From NCBI GenBank assembly GCA_026415715.1, contig JAOAGO010000008.1, positions 9,895 to 73,894 on the forward strand: a stretch of DNA of 64,000 nucleotides, given 5' to 3'. Under the pieces are notes generated by a model, which was not told where the DNA came from, did no database searches, and was given only the letters and a program-made list of their open reading frames with translations. Shown in pieces: positions 35,738-44,799 of the stretch; position 1 is the first letter of the stretch, and each line of letters begins with the position of its first letter. This DNA comes from Chitinophagaceae bacterium. Lineage in GTDB: Bacteria; Bacteroidota; Bacteroidia; Chitinophagales; Chitinophagaceae. The position numbers and the translations under genes were made by a program.

Positions 35738-37891
35738 ATGATGAAAGAACCCGTTCGCAAGACTTTTGATATGGGCGACGGCCGTTTGATTACCATTGAA
35801 ACAGGCCGTCTGGCCCGTCAAGCCGATGGAGCCGTAACTGTTCAACAAGGCAACTGCGTAATTCTGGCTACGGTTTGTGCTACCAAAGAACCGAAAGAAG
35901 GGCAGGACTTTTTACCCTTAATGGTTGACTATCAGGAAAAATTTGCTGCAGCCGGCAGAATTCCCGGTTCGTTTTTTAAAAGAGAGGCCAAACTGAATGA
36001 TTATGAAATCCTCACCAGTCGCTTAATTGACAGGGCCCTTCGGCCATTGTTTCCGGATGATTATTATTGCGAAGTACAAATATTGGTAACGCTGATATCA
36101 AGCGACCCTGAAATTATGCCCGACTCCCTTGCCTGCCTGGCTGCATCATCTGCACTGGCCGTGTCGGATATTCCCGTTAAGGATATTGTATCGGAAGTAA
36201 GGGTTTCAAGAGTTGACGGTCGTTTTATTGTAAATCCTACACGAACCGAAATGGAAAAATCCGACCTTGATTTTATAGTTGGCGCAACCGAAAAAAATCT
36301 GGTTATGGTAGAGGGTGAAGCACAGGAATGCAGCGAAGATGATCTGCTAAAAGCGCTGGAAATTGCCCACGAGGCGATAAAAATCCAAATCAAAGCACAG
36401 CGGGAATTGCGTCAAATGGTGGGGATTGACAAGTTTCGGGATTATCCCAAACCTGTTTCTGACGAAGAAATGAAACAAAAAATTTATGCTTTTGCCGAGA
36501 AAAAAGTATATGAAACGGCCTCTTCTGCCCTTAGTAAAAGCGAGAGAAAAGAAAAATTTGATGCCATAAAAGAAGAAATAAAAGAATTTTTCAGAAAAGA
36601 ATTAAACCTGGCCGAAAACGAAGATTTACCTGAAGAAAAAGAAAAACTGATATCCAAATATTTTGATGAGCTGCAGTACGATGTGGTGCGTGACATGATA
36701 TTGAATGAAGGAAAGCGATTGGACGGTCGGGATTTGCATACCATCAGGCCGCTGAGCATGGAAGTGGATGTTTTACCTTCTCCGCACGGTACATCACTTT
36801 TTACAAGAGGTGAAACTCAATCGCTTACTACAGTTACTTTGGGTACTCCTTTAGATGAACTTCTCGTGGAAAGCGCTGCCAAGTCTGTTGATTCCAAATT
36901 TTATTTACACTACAATTTTCCGCCGTTTTCAACCGGCGAGGTCAAGCCCATAAGGGGACAGAGTCGCAGGGAAGTAGGACATGGAAATCTGGCTCAACGT
37001 TCTCTGAAGCAGATGATGCCCGGAAGCGATTATCCTTACACGGTTAGGGTGGTGAGTGATATTCTGGAATCCAACGGTTCTTCCTCCATGGCTACGGTTT
37101 GCGCCGGCTCATTGGCGCTCATGGATGCCGGAGTTCCTATTGCCAAACATGTAGCCGGCATTGCTATGGGACTGATTACAAAAGGCGAGAAATACGCGGT
37201 GCTCACGGATATTCTGGGCGATGAAGACCATCTCGGCGATATGGATTTTAAAATTACGGGCACCCGCGAAGGAATCTGCGGCGTACAAATGGATATAAAA
37301 GTGGACGGGCTGACACTGAAAATCATGCGTGAAGCGCTGGAGCATGCCCGTAAAGCAAGACTTTTCATTCTCGACGAAATGTATAAATGTATTCCCGAAC
37401 CGCGGCCGGATGTGAAACCTCATGCTCCCAGAATGATTAAATTATTTATCGATACAGAATTTATCGGCGCTGTAATCGGGCCGGGCGGAAAAGTAATTCA
37501 GGAAATTCAAAGAGAAACAGGAACCACCATCAGCCTTGAAGAAATCAATAATCGCGGCGAAGTCAGCATTTACGGAACCAATAAAGACGGAGTGGAAAAA
37601 GCCGCCCGGTGGATTAAAGGAATAGTGGCCGTGCCAACGGTAGGTGATGTGTATGAAGCTACCGTAAAATCCGTGATGCCTTATGGCGCTTTTGTGGAAT
37701 TCTTACCCGGAAAACAAGGTTTAGTACATATCAGCGAAATCAGCTGGAAACGCCTGGAAACACTAGAGGGTGTGGTAAAAGAAGGCGATGTGATTAAAGT
37801 CAAATTAATCGGTACAGACCCCAAATCAGGTAAATTCAAACTTTCAAGAAAGGTATTAATACCCAAGCCGGACTCCAAATCCAGAGAATAA
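35738..37891 (+). CDS. pnp: Polynucleotide phosphorylase (polyribonucleotide nucleotidyltransferase)
   Basis: 717-aa trimeric 3'-5' exoribonuclease. Two RNase PH-like domains are visible (first ILATVCATKEPKEGQDFLPL, LTSRLIDRALRPLFP; second FTRGETQSLTTVTLG, GQSRREVGHGNLAQRSL, AGIAMGLITKG), separated by the all-helical linker. A KH domain near residue 570 has the loop VIGPGGKVIQEI, and an S1 domain ends the protein (YGAFVEFLPGKQGLVHISEIS). Length is normal. The first two codons are both ATG. A strong hairpin in the leader suggests post-transcriptional control. Confidence 0.97.
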   Translation: MMKEPVRKTFDMGDGRLITIETGRLARQADGAVTVQQGNCVILATVCATKEPKEGQDFLPLMVDYQEKFAAAGRIPGSFFKREAKLNDYEILTSRLIDRALRPLFPDDYYCEVQILVTLISSDPEIMPDSLACLAASSALAVSDIPVKDIVSEVRVSRVDGRFIVNPTRTEMEKSDLDFIVGATEKNLVMVEGEAQECSEDDLLKALEIAHEAIKIQIKAQRELRQMVGIDKFRDYPKPVSDEEMKQKIYAFAEKKVYETASSALSKSERKEKFDAIKEEIKEFFRKELNLAENEDLPEEKEKLISKYFDELQYDVVRDMILNEGKRLDGRDLHTIRPLSMEVDVLPSPHGTSLFTRGETQSLTTVTLGTPLDELLVESAAKSVDSKFYLHYNFPPFSTGEVKPIRGQSRREVGHGNLAQRSLKQMMPGSDYPYTVRVVSDILESNGSSSMATVCAGSLALMDAGVPIAKHVAGIAMGLITKGEKYAVLTDILGDEDHLGDMDFKITGTREGICGVQMDIKVDGLTLKIMREALEHARKARLFILDEMYKCIPEPRPDVKPHAPRMIKLFIDTEFIGAVIGPGGKVIQEIQRETGTTISLEEINNRGEVSIYGTNKDGVEKAARWIKGIVAVPTVGDVYEATVKSVMPYGAFVEFLPGKQGLVHISEISWKRLETLEGVVKEGDVIKVKLIGTDPKSGKFKLSRKVLIPKPDSKSRE

Positions 37892-37912
37892 TATTGAAAC
37901 AATTTCCGGTAC

Positions 37913-38764
37913 ATGAACAACCAGACTTATATAGAAGCAGAATGTGTTGTTACCGGAATGGAAACGGCTGAAATTCTGATTGCCCGTTTGAGTGAAGCCG
38001 GCTATACCGGCTTTGCCGGCCCGGATACCATTGATAGCCACATATCCCTCAAGGCGTATATTCTTCAAAATGCATTTGATAACAGTATTCTGAATCAATT
38101 GTCAAAACAACTCTCATTCCGATATACTATAAATCCTATTCCGGCGGCAAACTGGAACAAAGAATGGGAAACATCATACGAACCGGTAATTTTAGATGAT
38201 TTTGTCGCTGTGCGGGCTGAATTTCATTCCCCTTTTCCTCATGTAGAACATAACATCATTATACAGCCGGAAATGAGCTTTGGTACAGGCCATCATGCCA
38301 CAACAAAGCTGATGATGAAGATGATGAAAGGAATTCTTTTTAAGGAAAAGCGTGTTTTGGATTTTGGCACAGGAACCGGCATTCTGGCCATTTTATCAGA
38401 ACAACTCGGAGCAAAAGAAATTCTGGCCGTTGATAATGACCGGAACAGCATAAAAAACGCTTTAGAAAACAGCAAAAGAAATAACTGTAAAAAAATCCGG
38501 CTCATTGAAGATTCCGTTCCGCCGGAAACCGGGAATTTTGATATTGTATTAGCCAATCTTACCCGAAATCTGATTCTTGAGCTGATGACTAACTTCAGAC
38601 AATGTGTTTTGCCTGAGGGATATTTAATCGTCAGCGGATTTACCCGTGAAGATATTTCATTTATTGAAAATGCCGCAGCTCAACATTCCTTCCATTTAAA
38701 GAATAAGCTCCACTATGATGACTGGTGCTGCTGTTTATATGTGAAAAAATGTCCCCGGAACTGA
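37913..38764 (+). CDS. prmA: Ribosomal protein L11 methyltransferase
   Basis: 283-aa SAM-dependent methyltransferase that trimethylates ribosomal protein L11. The N-terminal substrate domain leads to FGTGHHATTKLM (PrmA hallmark, near residue 123), SAM motif I VLDFGTGTGILAILSEQLGA, the acidic AVDND and the motif IV-like LANLTRNLILEL. It is 21 nt after pnp and likely on the same transcript. Confidence 0.93.
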   Translation: MNNQTYIEAECVVTGMETAEILIARLSEAGYTGFAGPDTIDSHISLKAYILQNAFDNSILNQLSKQLSFRYTINPIPAANWNKEWETSYEPVILDDFVAVRAEFHSPFPHVEHNIIIQPEMSFGTGHHATTKLMMKMMKGILFKEKRVLDFGTGTGILAILSEQLGAKEILAVDNDRNSIKNALENSKRNNCKKIRLIEDSVPPETGNFDIVLANLTRNLILELMTNFRQCVLPEGYLIVSGFTREDISFIENAAAQHSFHLKNKLHYDDWCCCLYVKKCPRN

Positions 38765-38907
38765 TTCAACTGAGGAAAATTTCAGGTTGAACAGATGACT
38801 TTTTTTTAGCATTCAGCATTTTTAATTTATAATTTGTTTTTTCAGATATCATTCCACTCTTTGGAAGATTGAAATATACAAAATCCGTTTTGCGCATTCA
38901 TTTCGCT

Positions 38908-38915
38908 TAAATTTG
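38908..38915 (+). promoter_or_regulatory. -7 promoter element for the acyl-CoA dehydrogenase gene
   Basis: TAAATTTG matches TAnnTTTG, 14 nt before the ATG. A TTTG lies 15 nt upstream, shorter than the preferred 19 nt. Confidence 0.45.
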
Positions 38916-38929
38916 CAAAAATCTTACTT

Positions 38930-40114
38930 ATGGCTGCCCGTACTGATTTGTTTACAAGTCCCGATTATTATTTGTTAGATGAACTGCTTACCGATGAACA
39001 AAAACTGATTCGTGAAACGGTTCGCAACTATGTAAAAAAAGAAATATCACCGATTATAGAAGATTACGCCCAGCGGGCCGAATTTCCTCAACATATTGTG
39101 AAACAACTGGGCGAACTGGGTTGTTTCGGCCCCACCATTCCCGTTGAATATGGCGGCGGAGGGCTGGATTATATTTCTTATGGTTTAATGATGCAGGAAC
39201 TCGAACGGGGCGACAGCGGCGTACGTTCCACAGCTTCCGTTCAGGGTTCGCTGGTCATGTTTCCCATTTATCAGTACGGAAGCGAAGAGCAGCGCCGGAA
39301 ATTTCTTCCCAAGCTGGCCAGCGGTGAATGGCTGGGTTGTTTCGGGCTTACGGAACCTAATCACGGAAGCGACCCGGGCAGCATGTTATCTCATTTTAAA
39401 GATGCAGGAGATTATGTGATTCTGAATGGTTCAAAAATGTGGATCAGCAATGCACCCTATGCACAGGTAGCCGTAGTTTGGGCTAAAAATGAGCAGGGTG
39501 AAATTCACGGATTGATACTGGAAAGAGGTATGGAAGGATTTTCAACGCCGGAAACCCATAATAAATGGAGTCTTCGGGCATCGGCAACAGGCGAACTGGT
39601 ATTTGATAATGTAAAAGTGCCAAAAGAGAATATTTTACCGAATGTAAAAGGACTGAAAGGACCTCTGAGCTGTCTCACCAAGGCTCGTTACGGAATTGCC
39701 TGGGGCGCCATAGGAGCCGCTATGGATTGTTATGATACGGCGCTGCGGTATTCCAAAGAAAGAATACAGTTCGGTCGTCCCATCGGCAGCTTTCAGCTTC
39801 AGCAAAAAAAGCTTGCCGAGATGATTACGGAAATTACCAAAGCACAATTGTTGAACTGGAGACTGGGCGTACTGATGAATGAAGGAAAGGCTACACCGCA
39901 GCAGGTAAGTATGGCAAAACGAAACGCCTGCGAAGCAGCGGCAAAAATATGCCGTGATGCCCGACAGATTCTTGGCGGTATGGGTATAACAGGTGAATAT
40001 CCTGTCATGCGTCACATGATGAATCTGGAAAGCGTCATCACCTATGAAGGCACCCATGATATTCATCTGCTAATCACCGGTATGGATATTACGGGATTCA
40101 ATGCTTTTCGCTAA
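38930..40114 (+). CDS. Acyl-CoA dehydrogenase, glutaryl-CoA dehydrogenase-like
   Basis: 394-aa FAD-dependent dehydrogenase. FAD-binding signatures are GCFGLTEPNHGSDPGSM and KMWISNAPYAQVAVVWAK; the catalytic base Glu is in VITYEGTHDIHLLI near residue 380. The YEGTHDIH form, RSTASVQGSLVM and the ARYGIAWGAIGAAMDCYDTA segment are those of glutaryl-CoA dehydrogenase, which converts glutaryl-CoA to crotonyl-CoA in lysine and tryptophan breakdown. The substrate is inferred from these motifs. The gene is monocistronic by spacing. Confidence 0.88.
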   Translation: MAARTDLFTSPDYYLLDELLTDEQKLIRETVRNYVKKEISPIIEDYAQRAEFPQHIVKQLGELGCFGPTIPVEYGGGGLDYISYGLMMQELERGDSGVRSTASVQGSLVMFPIYQYGSEEQRRKFLPKLASGEWLGCFGLTEPNHGSDPGSMLSHFKDAGDYVILNGSKMWISNAPYAQVAVVWAKNEQGEIHGLILERGMEGFSTPETHNKWSLRASATGELVFDNVKVPKENILPNVKGLKGPLSCLTKARYGIAWGAIGAAMDCYDTALRYSKERIQFGRPIGSFQLQQKKLAEMITEITKAQLLNWRLGVLMNEGKATPQQVSMAKRNACEAAAKICRDARQILGGMGITGEYPVMRHMMNLESVITYEGTHDIHLLITGMDITGFNAFR

Positions 40115-40157
40115 TAAAGATTGGCTTTTTCAAAAGGGTCGTTAAAAAATTTGGCCT

Positions 40158-40664
40158 ATGCGCATATTTTTGATTGGGTTCATGGGATCGGGAAAAACCT
40201 ATCTGGGACGAATCATCAGCGAAAAACTTCAATTCCCTTTTTTTGATCTTGACGAGTGCATCGTTTCTCATACCGGAAAAGAGCTGAACACCTTGTTTGC
40301 CGAAGAAGGGGAAGAATATTTTCGTCAGCTGGAAAAAGAAATATTGCACATGATAACCGAAAGCCATGAAGATTTTGTGATGGCCTGCGGAGGCGGTACA
40401 CCCTGTTTTTTCAACAATATTGAATACATGAAACAAAAAGGAATGACTGTTTGGATTGATGCACCGTTGCCGGTTCTGGAGGAAAGATTGTTAAAAGAAA
40501 AAAACAACAGGCCATTAATCCGTGACTTGCCTGACGAACAACTCATGTCTTTTATCAGCCGTAAATACGCCGACCGGAAAATTTATTACGAACAGGCACA
40601 TATCCGCGTACAGGAAGAAGCGGATGCTGCCGATGTGATTATCCAAAAAATATTTCATGTATAA
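40158..40664 (+). CDS. aroK: Shikimate kinase
   Basis: 168-aa P-loop kinase phosphorylating shikimate in aromatic amino acid synthesis. Walker A is IGFMGSGKTYLG at residues 4-15, the shikimate-binding Asp is in FFDLDECI, CGGGTPCF is the GGG loop and the lid Arg lies in KNNRPLIRDL. AAAATTTG, one base off the -7 consensus, ends four bases before the ATG. The stop overlaps the DUF423 gene by 8 bp. Confidence 0.94.
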   Translation: MRIFLIGFMGSGKTYLGRIISEKLQFPFFDLDECIVSHTGKELNTLFAEEGEEYFRQLEKEILHMITESHEDFVMACGGGTPCFFNNIEYMKQKGMTVWIDAPLPVLEERLLKEKNNRPLIRDLPDEQLMSFISRKYADRKIYYEQAHIRVQEEADAADVIIQKIFHV

Positions 40665-41058
40665 GAAAGCATTGTTGGCAGGTGCAGTATTTGCCGGGCT
40701 GGCCGTAATTTCAGGCGCTTTTGCCGCGCATGGCTTGCAACGAATTACTCAAGACCCCCAACTGATCGAAAACTTCAAAACGGCTTCGTCTTATCAAATG
40801 TACCATGCACTGGCTATTTTAATTACGGCAGTTTTATTAAAAAACTCAAAGAGCATTTTACTGAATACGGCCGTTTATTTATTTGTTTCCGGCATAGTGC
40901 TGTTCAGTTGTTCACTCTTTCTGATAAGTTATTTAAAAATTCGGAATATTCAGATCCCCGGATATGTAACGCTGATTACACCAATTGGTGGTTTATGTTT
41001 TATATCAGGCTGGTTCTTCCTGATATTATCATTATTCAAACAAAATTCAGTTCATTAA
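40657..41058 (+). CDS. DUF423-family membrane protein
   Basis: 133 aa with four predicted membrane helices. The family signature is AGLAVISGAFAAHGLQ near the N-terminus, followed by FKTASSYQMYHALAILITA and TPIGGLCFISGW. Function is unknown. It overlaps aroK by 8 bp, so it is translated from the same message. Confidence 0.88.
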   Translation: MYKKALLAGAVFAGLAVISGAFAAHGLQRITQDPQLIENFKTASSYQMYHALAILITAVLLKNSKSILLNTAVYLFVSGIVLFSCSLFLISYLKIRNIQIPGYVTLITPIGGLCFISGWFFLILSLFKQNSVH

Positions 41059-41140
41059 CACCATAGAATCGGCAGTTCTACTTCCTCTCGCTTTCTCAGA
41101 CACTAAAACACCTATCGCCTTAAATTCCTTAGAAACTGAT

Positions 41141-41148
41141 TATCTTTG
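41141..41148 (+). promoter_or_regulatory. -7 element directly before the ftsK start
   Basis: TATCTTTG, a perfect TAnnTTTG, four bases, then ATG 41153. This is the same geometry as at prc and rlmB. Confidence 0.5.
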
Positions 41149-41152
41149 TCTC

Positions 41153-43669
41153 ATGGCGTCAAAACCGGGTCAAAAATCAAACGCTTCCAGAAAAAACAGT
41201 TCAGCATCACGTAATCGTACTTCCGGAAAAAAAAATACATCCGGCAAAAAATGGTATCATGATGAGCGGTGGGGTAAAATTACCGGAGTAATTTTCATTC
41301 TTATCGGGTTATTTCTTTTTGTTTCTTTTATATCTTATCTGTTTACCTGGCGTATTGATCAGGATGTAGCCAAAAAAGGATTTTCTGTTTTATTTGATAA
41401 TCGTTTATCGGCTTCCAATGTTTTGGGCCGGCTGGGGGCTTTGATATCTCATTATTTTTTCAGTTACGGATTTGGAGTTGCTTCATTTCTTGTCTGCACC
41501 TTCTTTTTTGTTGTGGGTATAAACCTCATCTTCCGTCAAAACGTTTTTTCAATCCGGCGAAACCTGAAATATGTCACTTTGGGAATGATGGTTTTGTGTG
41601 TGGCCATGTCATTTCTTTTCGGAAATCATGAATTCCCTTTCGGCGGGGCAGTGGGTGATCTGATTCATGATAAACTGGTTGGAGCATTAGGTAAACTGGG
41701 AACGGCTGCCATATTGGTATTTTTGGCTGTCATATATTTTATCTGGCAATTCAATCCTTCCTGGTCATGGCCTGAAAAACAGGTTGAGCCCGAAAAAATT
41801 CCCGCCACAACACCTGAAGCGGTATCAACCGCAACTAATGAAGAAACGATAAATGAGAAAAACATTGAAGAAAAAACCCTATCCCCTTTAGAAAAAGAAG
41901 GAATTCATATCGAATTTCCTGAACAAAAACCGGAATGGAAATTTGAGCTGGTGGAAAAAGATTTGCCGGAAGAAAAAAATTCCGTTTCCGGAAATACTTC
42001 AACAGTTGAACTTCAGCCCGAAATCACATCTGGAAATGTATCGGTAAAACAAAGTATTCCGAAAAAAAAGACAGAAGATAAAGTATCGGGAACGGTTTCT
42101 TCCTTGCCACTTGAAATTCAACCACCGGAAAAACAGGAAGAAGAGTCGGTTTCGGAAAATCTTCCGCCGTATGAGCCTACGCTGGATCTCCGGTTTTATA
42201 AATACCCTACGCTTGACCTTTTAGAGACCCATGGCAGCGAAAAAATCATTCATGATGCCAATGAACTGGAAAACAACAAAAATCAGATTATTTCCACATT
42301 GCGGAATTACGATATTGAAATTCAGAAAATCAGCGCTACGGTAGGGCCTACCGTTACGTTGTACGAAATTGTGCCGGCGCCGGGCATTCGCATTTCCAAA
42401 ATCAAAAATCTGGAAGATGATATAGCGCTAAGCCTTGCGGCATTAGGGATACGAATCATTGCGCCCATTCCGGGCAAAGGTACTATCGGAATTGAAGTGC
42501 CCAACGTCCGGAAATCGGTTGTGAGCATGAAAACGCTTCTATCTTCTGAAAAATTTCAGCACAATAATTACAGCCTCCCCATTGCCATCGGTAAAAAAAT
42601 TGACAATGATAATTTTATCGTAGATCTGACTTCCATGCCGCATTTGTTGATGGCCGGCGCTACCGGACAGGGTAAATCGGTTGGGTTAAATGCCATTCTG
42701 GTTTCGTTGTTGTACCGTAAACATCCTTCGCAACTGAAGTTGGTTTTGATAGATCCGAAAAAAGTAGAATTAAGCATTTACAGAAAGATAGAAAAGCATT
42801 TTCTGGCCAAACTGCCCGGTGAGGAAGATCCCATTATTACCGATACCAAAAAGGTAGTATATACCCTGAATGCCCTGTGTATTGAAATGGATAACCGCTA
42901 TGATTTACTGAAAGAAGCCGGGGCAAGAAACATTAAAGAATACAATGAAAAATTTATAAAAAGAAAACTCAATCCTCAGAAAGGGCATCAATATCTGCCT
43001 TTTATTGTGTTGGTTATTGATGAGTTTGCGGATTTGATCATGACAGCTGGCAAGGAAATCGAACTGCCTATTGCCAGGCTGGCGCAACTGGCCCGTGCGG
43101 TTGGCATACATTTAATCATTGCCACACAACGCCCCTCCGTAAATATCATTACCGGCACCATTAAGGCAAACTTTCCTTCGCGTATTGCCTTTAAGGTATC
43201 TTCTAAAATTGATTCGCGGACAATTATTGATACCGGCGGCGCAGAACAACTGATCGGAAAAGGGGATATGCTTATTTCGCACAACGGAGAAATTACCCGT
43301 TTGCAATGCGCTTTTGTGGACACGCCGGAAGTGGAACGAATTGTGGATTTTATAGGTAACCAACCGGGTTATCCCGAAGCATTCCGCTTACCGGAATATG
43401 TTGACGAGAAAGAGATGGAAGAGAAAAGCTTTGATTTGGCAGAAAGGGATTCGCTGTTTGAGGAAGCAGCCCGGCTGATTGTTCAAACTCAAATCGGCTC
43501 AACTTCTTTGCTTCAGCGCAGAATGAAACTGGGATACAACCGGGCCGGGCGACTTATGGATCAACTGGAAGCTGCCGGCATCGTGGGCCCAAGCCAGGGC
43601 AGTAAAGTGCGTGACGTTCTGATTAAATCCGAAATGGAACTTCAGCAACACCTGAATAATCTGGGATAA
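41153..43669 (+). CDS. ftsK: DNA translocase FtsK/SpoIIIE
   Basis: 838-aa septal ATPase that pumps chromosomal DNA during division. A Ser/Lys/Asn-rich N-terminus is followed by four membrane helices (residues about 43-195) and a Glu/Pro-rich linker (about 210-345). The motor domain has Walker A GATGQGKSVGLN (near residue 502), Walker B FIVLVIDEFADLIM (near 618) and ATQRPSVNIITG. A winged-helix gamma domain at the C-terminus (SLLQRRMKLGYNRAGRLMDQLEAAG) would read orienting DNA sites. It is followed by lolA, a pairing seen in other Bacteroidota. Confidence 0.96.
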   Translation: MASKPGQKSNASRKNSSASRNRTSGKKNTSGKKWYHDERWGKITGVIFILIGLFLFVSFISYLFTWRIDQDVAKKGFSVLFDNRLSASNVLGRLGALISHYFFSYGFGVASFLVCTFFFVVGINLIFRQNVFSIRRNLKYVTLGMMVLCVAMSFLFGNHEFPFGGAVGDLIHDKLVGALGKLGTAAILVFLAVIYFIWQFNPSWSWPEKQVEPEKIPATTPEAVSTATNEETINEKNIEEKTLSPLEKEGIHIEFPEQKPEWKFELVEKDLPEEKNSVSGNTSTVELQPEITSGNVSVKQSIPKKKTEDKVSGTVSSLPLEIQPPEKQEEESVSENLPPYEPTLDLRFYKYPTLDLLETHGSEKIIHDANELENNKNQIISTLRNYDIEIQKISATVGPTVTLYEIVPAPGIRISKIKNLEDDIALSLAALGIRIIAPIPGKGTIGIEVPNVRKSVVSMKTLLSSEKFQHNNYSLPIAIGKKIDNDNFIVDLTSMPHLLMAGATGQGKSVGLNAILVSLLYRKHPSQLKLVLIDPKKVELSIYRKIEKHFLAKLPGEEDPIITDTKKVVYTLNALCIEMDNRYDLLKEAGARNIKEYNEKFIKRKLNPQKGHQYLPFIVLVIDEFADLIMTAGKEIELPIARLAQLARAVGIHLIIATQRPSVNIITGTIKANFPSRIAFKVSSKIDSRTIIDTGGAEQLIGKGDMLISHNGEITRLQCAFVDTPEVERIVDFIGNQPGYPEAFRLPEYVDEKEMEEKSFDLAERDSLFEEAARLIVQTQIGSTSLLQRRMKLGYNRAGRLMDQLEAAGIVGPSQGSKVRDVLIKSEMELQQHLNNLG

Positions 43670-44062
43670 GACCTGTTAATATTGTTTTTATTTTTGATTT
43701 TTGTTAAGACAAAAACATCAAACAGACGAATCAAAACGTTAATTCAGGCATGTTATATTTTTTCAGTATAAAGAATTTTTTCTGAAATGCTTCTTAAGCA
43801 CACCTAAAAAATGACAAAAGAATTTAATCAAAATAGTAACAAAAGCCAATTAAAACATGTCAGCATTAATTTTTTAGGGACTGATTTTAACTCTGATTGA
43901 ATTTTTTCAGGTATTAAACAATTTTCCGGTTCTGTTTATATTTCCGTAAGCATCCTGACATGTGTAAACGACGTCATGATAAATAAATATAGTTTTTTAA
44001 GATAGCAGCCGGGCATGAAACACGACATCATGATTACATGTTTAAATTCATATAAAAAAACT
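43670..44062. other. 393-bp AT-rich spacer between ftsK and lolA
   Basis: No gene is supported. A weak AT hairpin TTTTTGT/ACAAAAA with loop TAAG lies at 43698-43715 without a T-run. The 9-bp sequence ACATGTCAG (43855-43863) recurs inverted as CTGACATGT (43955-43963), 91 nt apart, perhaps by chance. No -7 element of the TAnnTTTG type was found just before lolA. Confidence 0.5.
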
Positions 44063-44713
44063 ATGAGAATTTTAATTTTTTTAAGTTTTCTTTTCGTTTC
44101 AGGAAATTTTCTGAATGCACAGGGCTCAAACGACCCTGATGCCAAGGTTATTCTTGACGCCGTAAGCGCAAAATTTAAAACCTTCTCTTCCTTACAGGCT
44201 TCCTTTACATATAAAGCCGAAGATGCAACCGGAAAAACGCTTTTTACTCAAAAGGGAATACTGAGAATGAAAGGTACGAAATACAGAATCAGTGCCGGTA
44301 GCCAGGAAATTTTTTGTAACGGAACCACGGTATGGAATTATGAAAAATCATCCAAAGAAGTTACCATCAGCACATTGGATGCTTCCAGCGGAATGATTAC
44401 GCCGCAGAAACTTTTTACCGATTTCTATAACAAAGATTACCTCTACATGCTGAACGGGGAAAAACGAGAAGGAAATAAAATCATTCAGGAAATACAATTG
44501 ACACCTACCGATAAATCCAGGTCGTTTCATAAAGTATATTTATGGATTGATAAAAATACAAAAACCATTCAGGGCGCAAGAATTCTGGAAAAAGACGGCC
44601 GCAGGCACACCTACACGGTATCATCGCTCAAAACCAATATTCCGATGACTGATGATACCTTTGTTTTCGACAAAAAAAAATATCCCGGTGTAGAAGAAAT
44701 TGATTTACGCTAA
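44063..44713 (+). CDS. lolA: Outer membrane lipoprotein carrier LolA-like protein
   Basis: 216-aa periplasmic protein with signal peptide MRILIFLSFLFVSGNFLNAQ. The mature part is the LolA half-barrel: SAKFKTFSSLQASFTYKAED, GILRMKGTKYRISAG, ICNGTTVWNYE-like strand (FCNGTTVWNYEKSSKEV) and FHKVYLWIDKNTKTIQGARI. It ferries lipoproteins to the outer membrane; the window encodes several. The frame is open to ATG 44015, but ATG 44063 begins the signal peptide. Confidence 0.88.
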   Translation: MRILIFLSFLFVSGNFLNAQGSNDPDAKVILDAVSAKFKTFSSLQASFTYKAEDATGKTLFTQKGILRMKGTKYRISAGSQEIFCNGTTVWNYEKSSKEVTISTLDASSGMITPQKLFTDFYNKDYLYMLNGEKREGNKIIQEIQLTPTDKSRSFHKVYLWIDKNTKTIQGARILEKDGRRHTYTVSSLKTNIPMTDDTFVFDKKKYPGVEEIDLR

Positions 44714-44772
44714 ATGGCGTAGTTCTTATTAACGTCAGACTTTCTTCTGCATATTTTTCCGCCTGATAACGT

Positions 44773-44780
44773 TATCTTTG
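44773..44780 (+). promoter_or_regulatory. -7 promoter element of the Kdo/Kdo8N operon
   Basis: TATCTTTG, a perfect TAnnTTTG match, 19 nt before the kdnA ATG. The -33 position (44750-44753) reads CATA, so the upstream element is weak. Confidence 0.5.
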
Positions 44781-44799
44781 CAGGTTTAAATTTCAAGAT

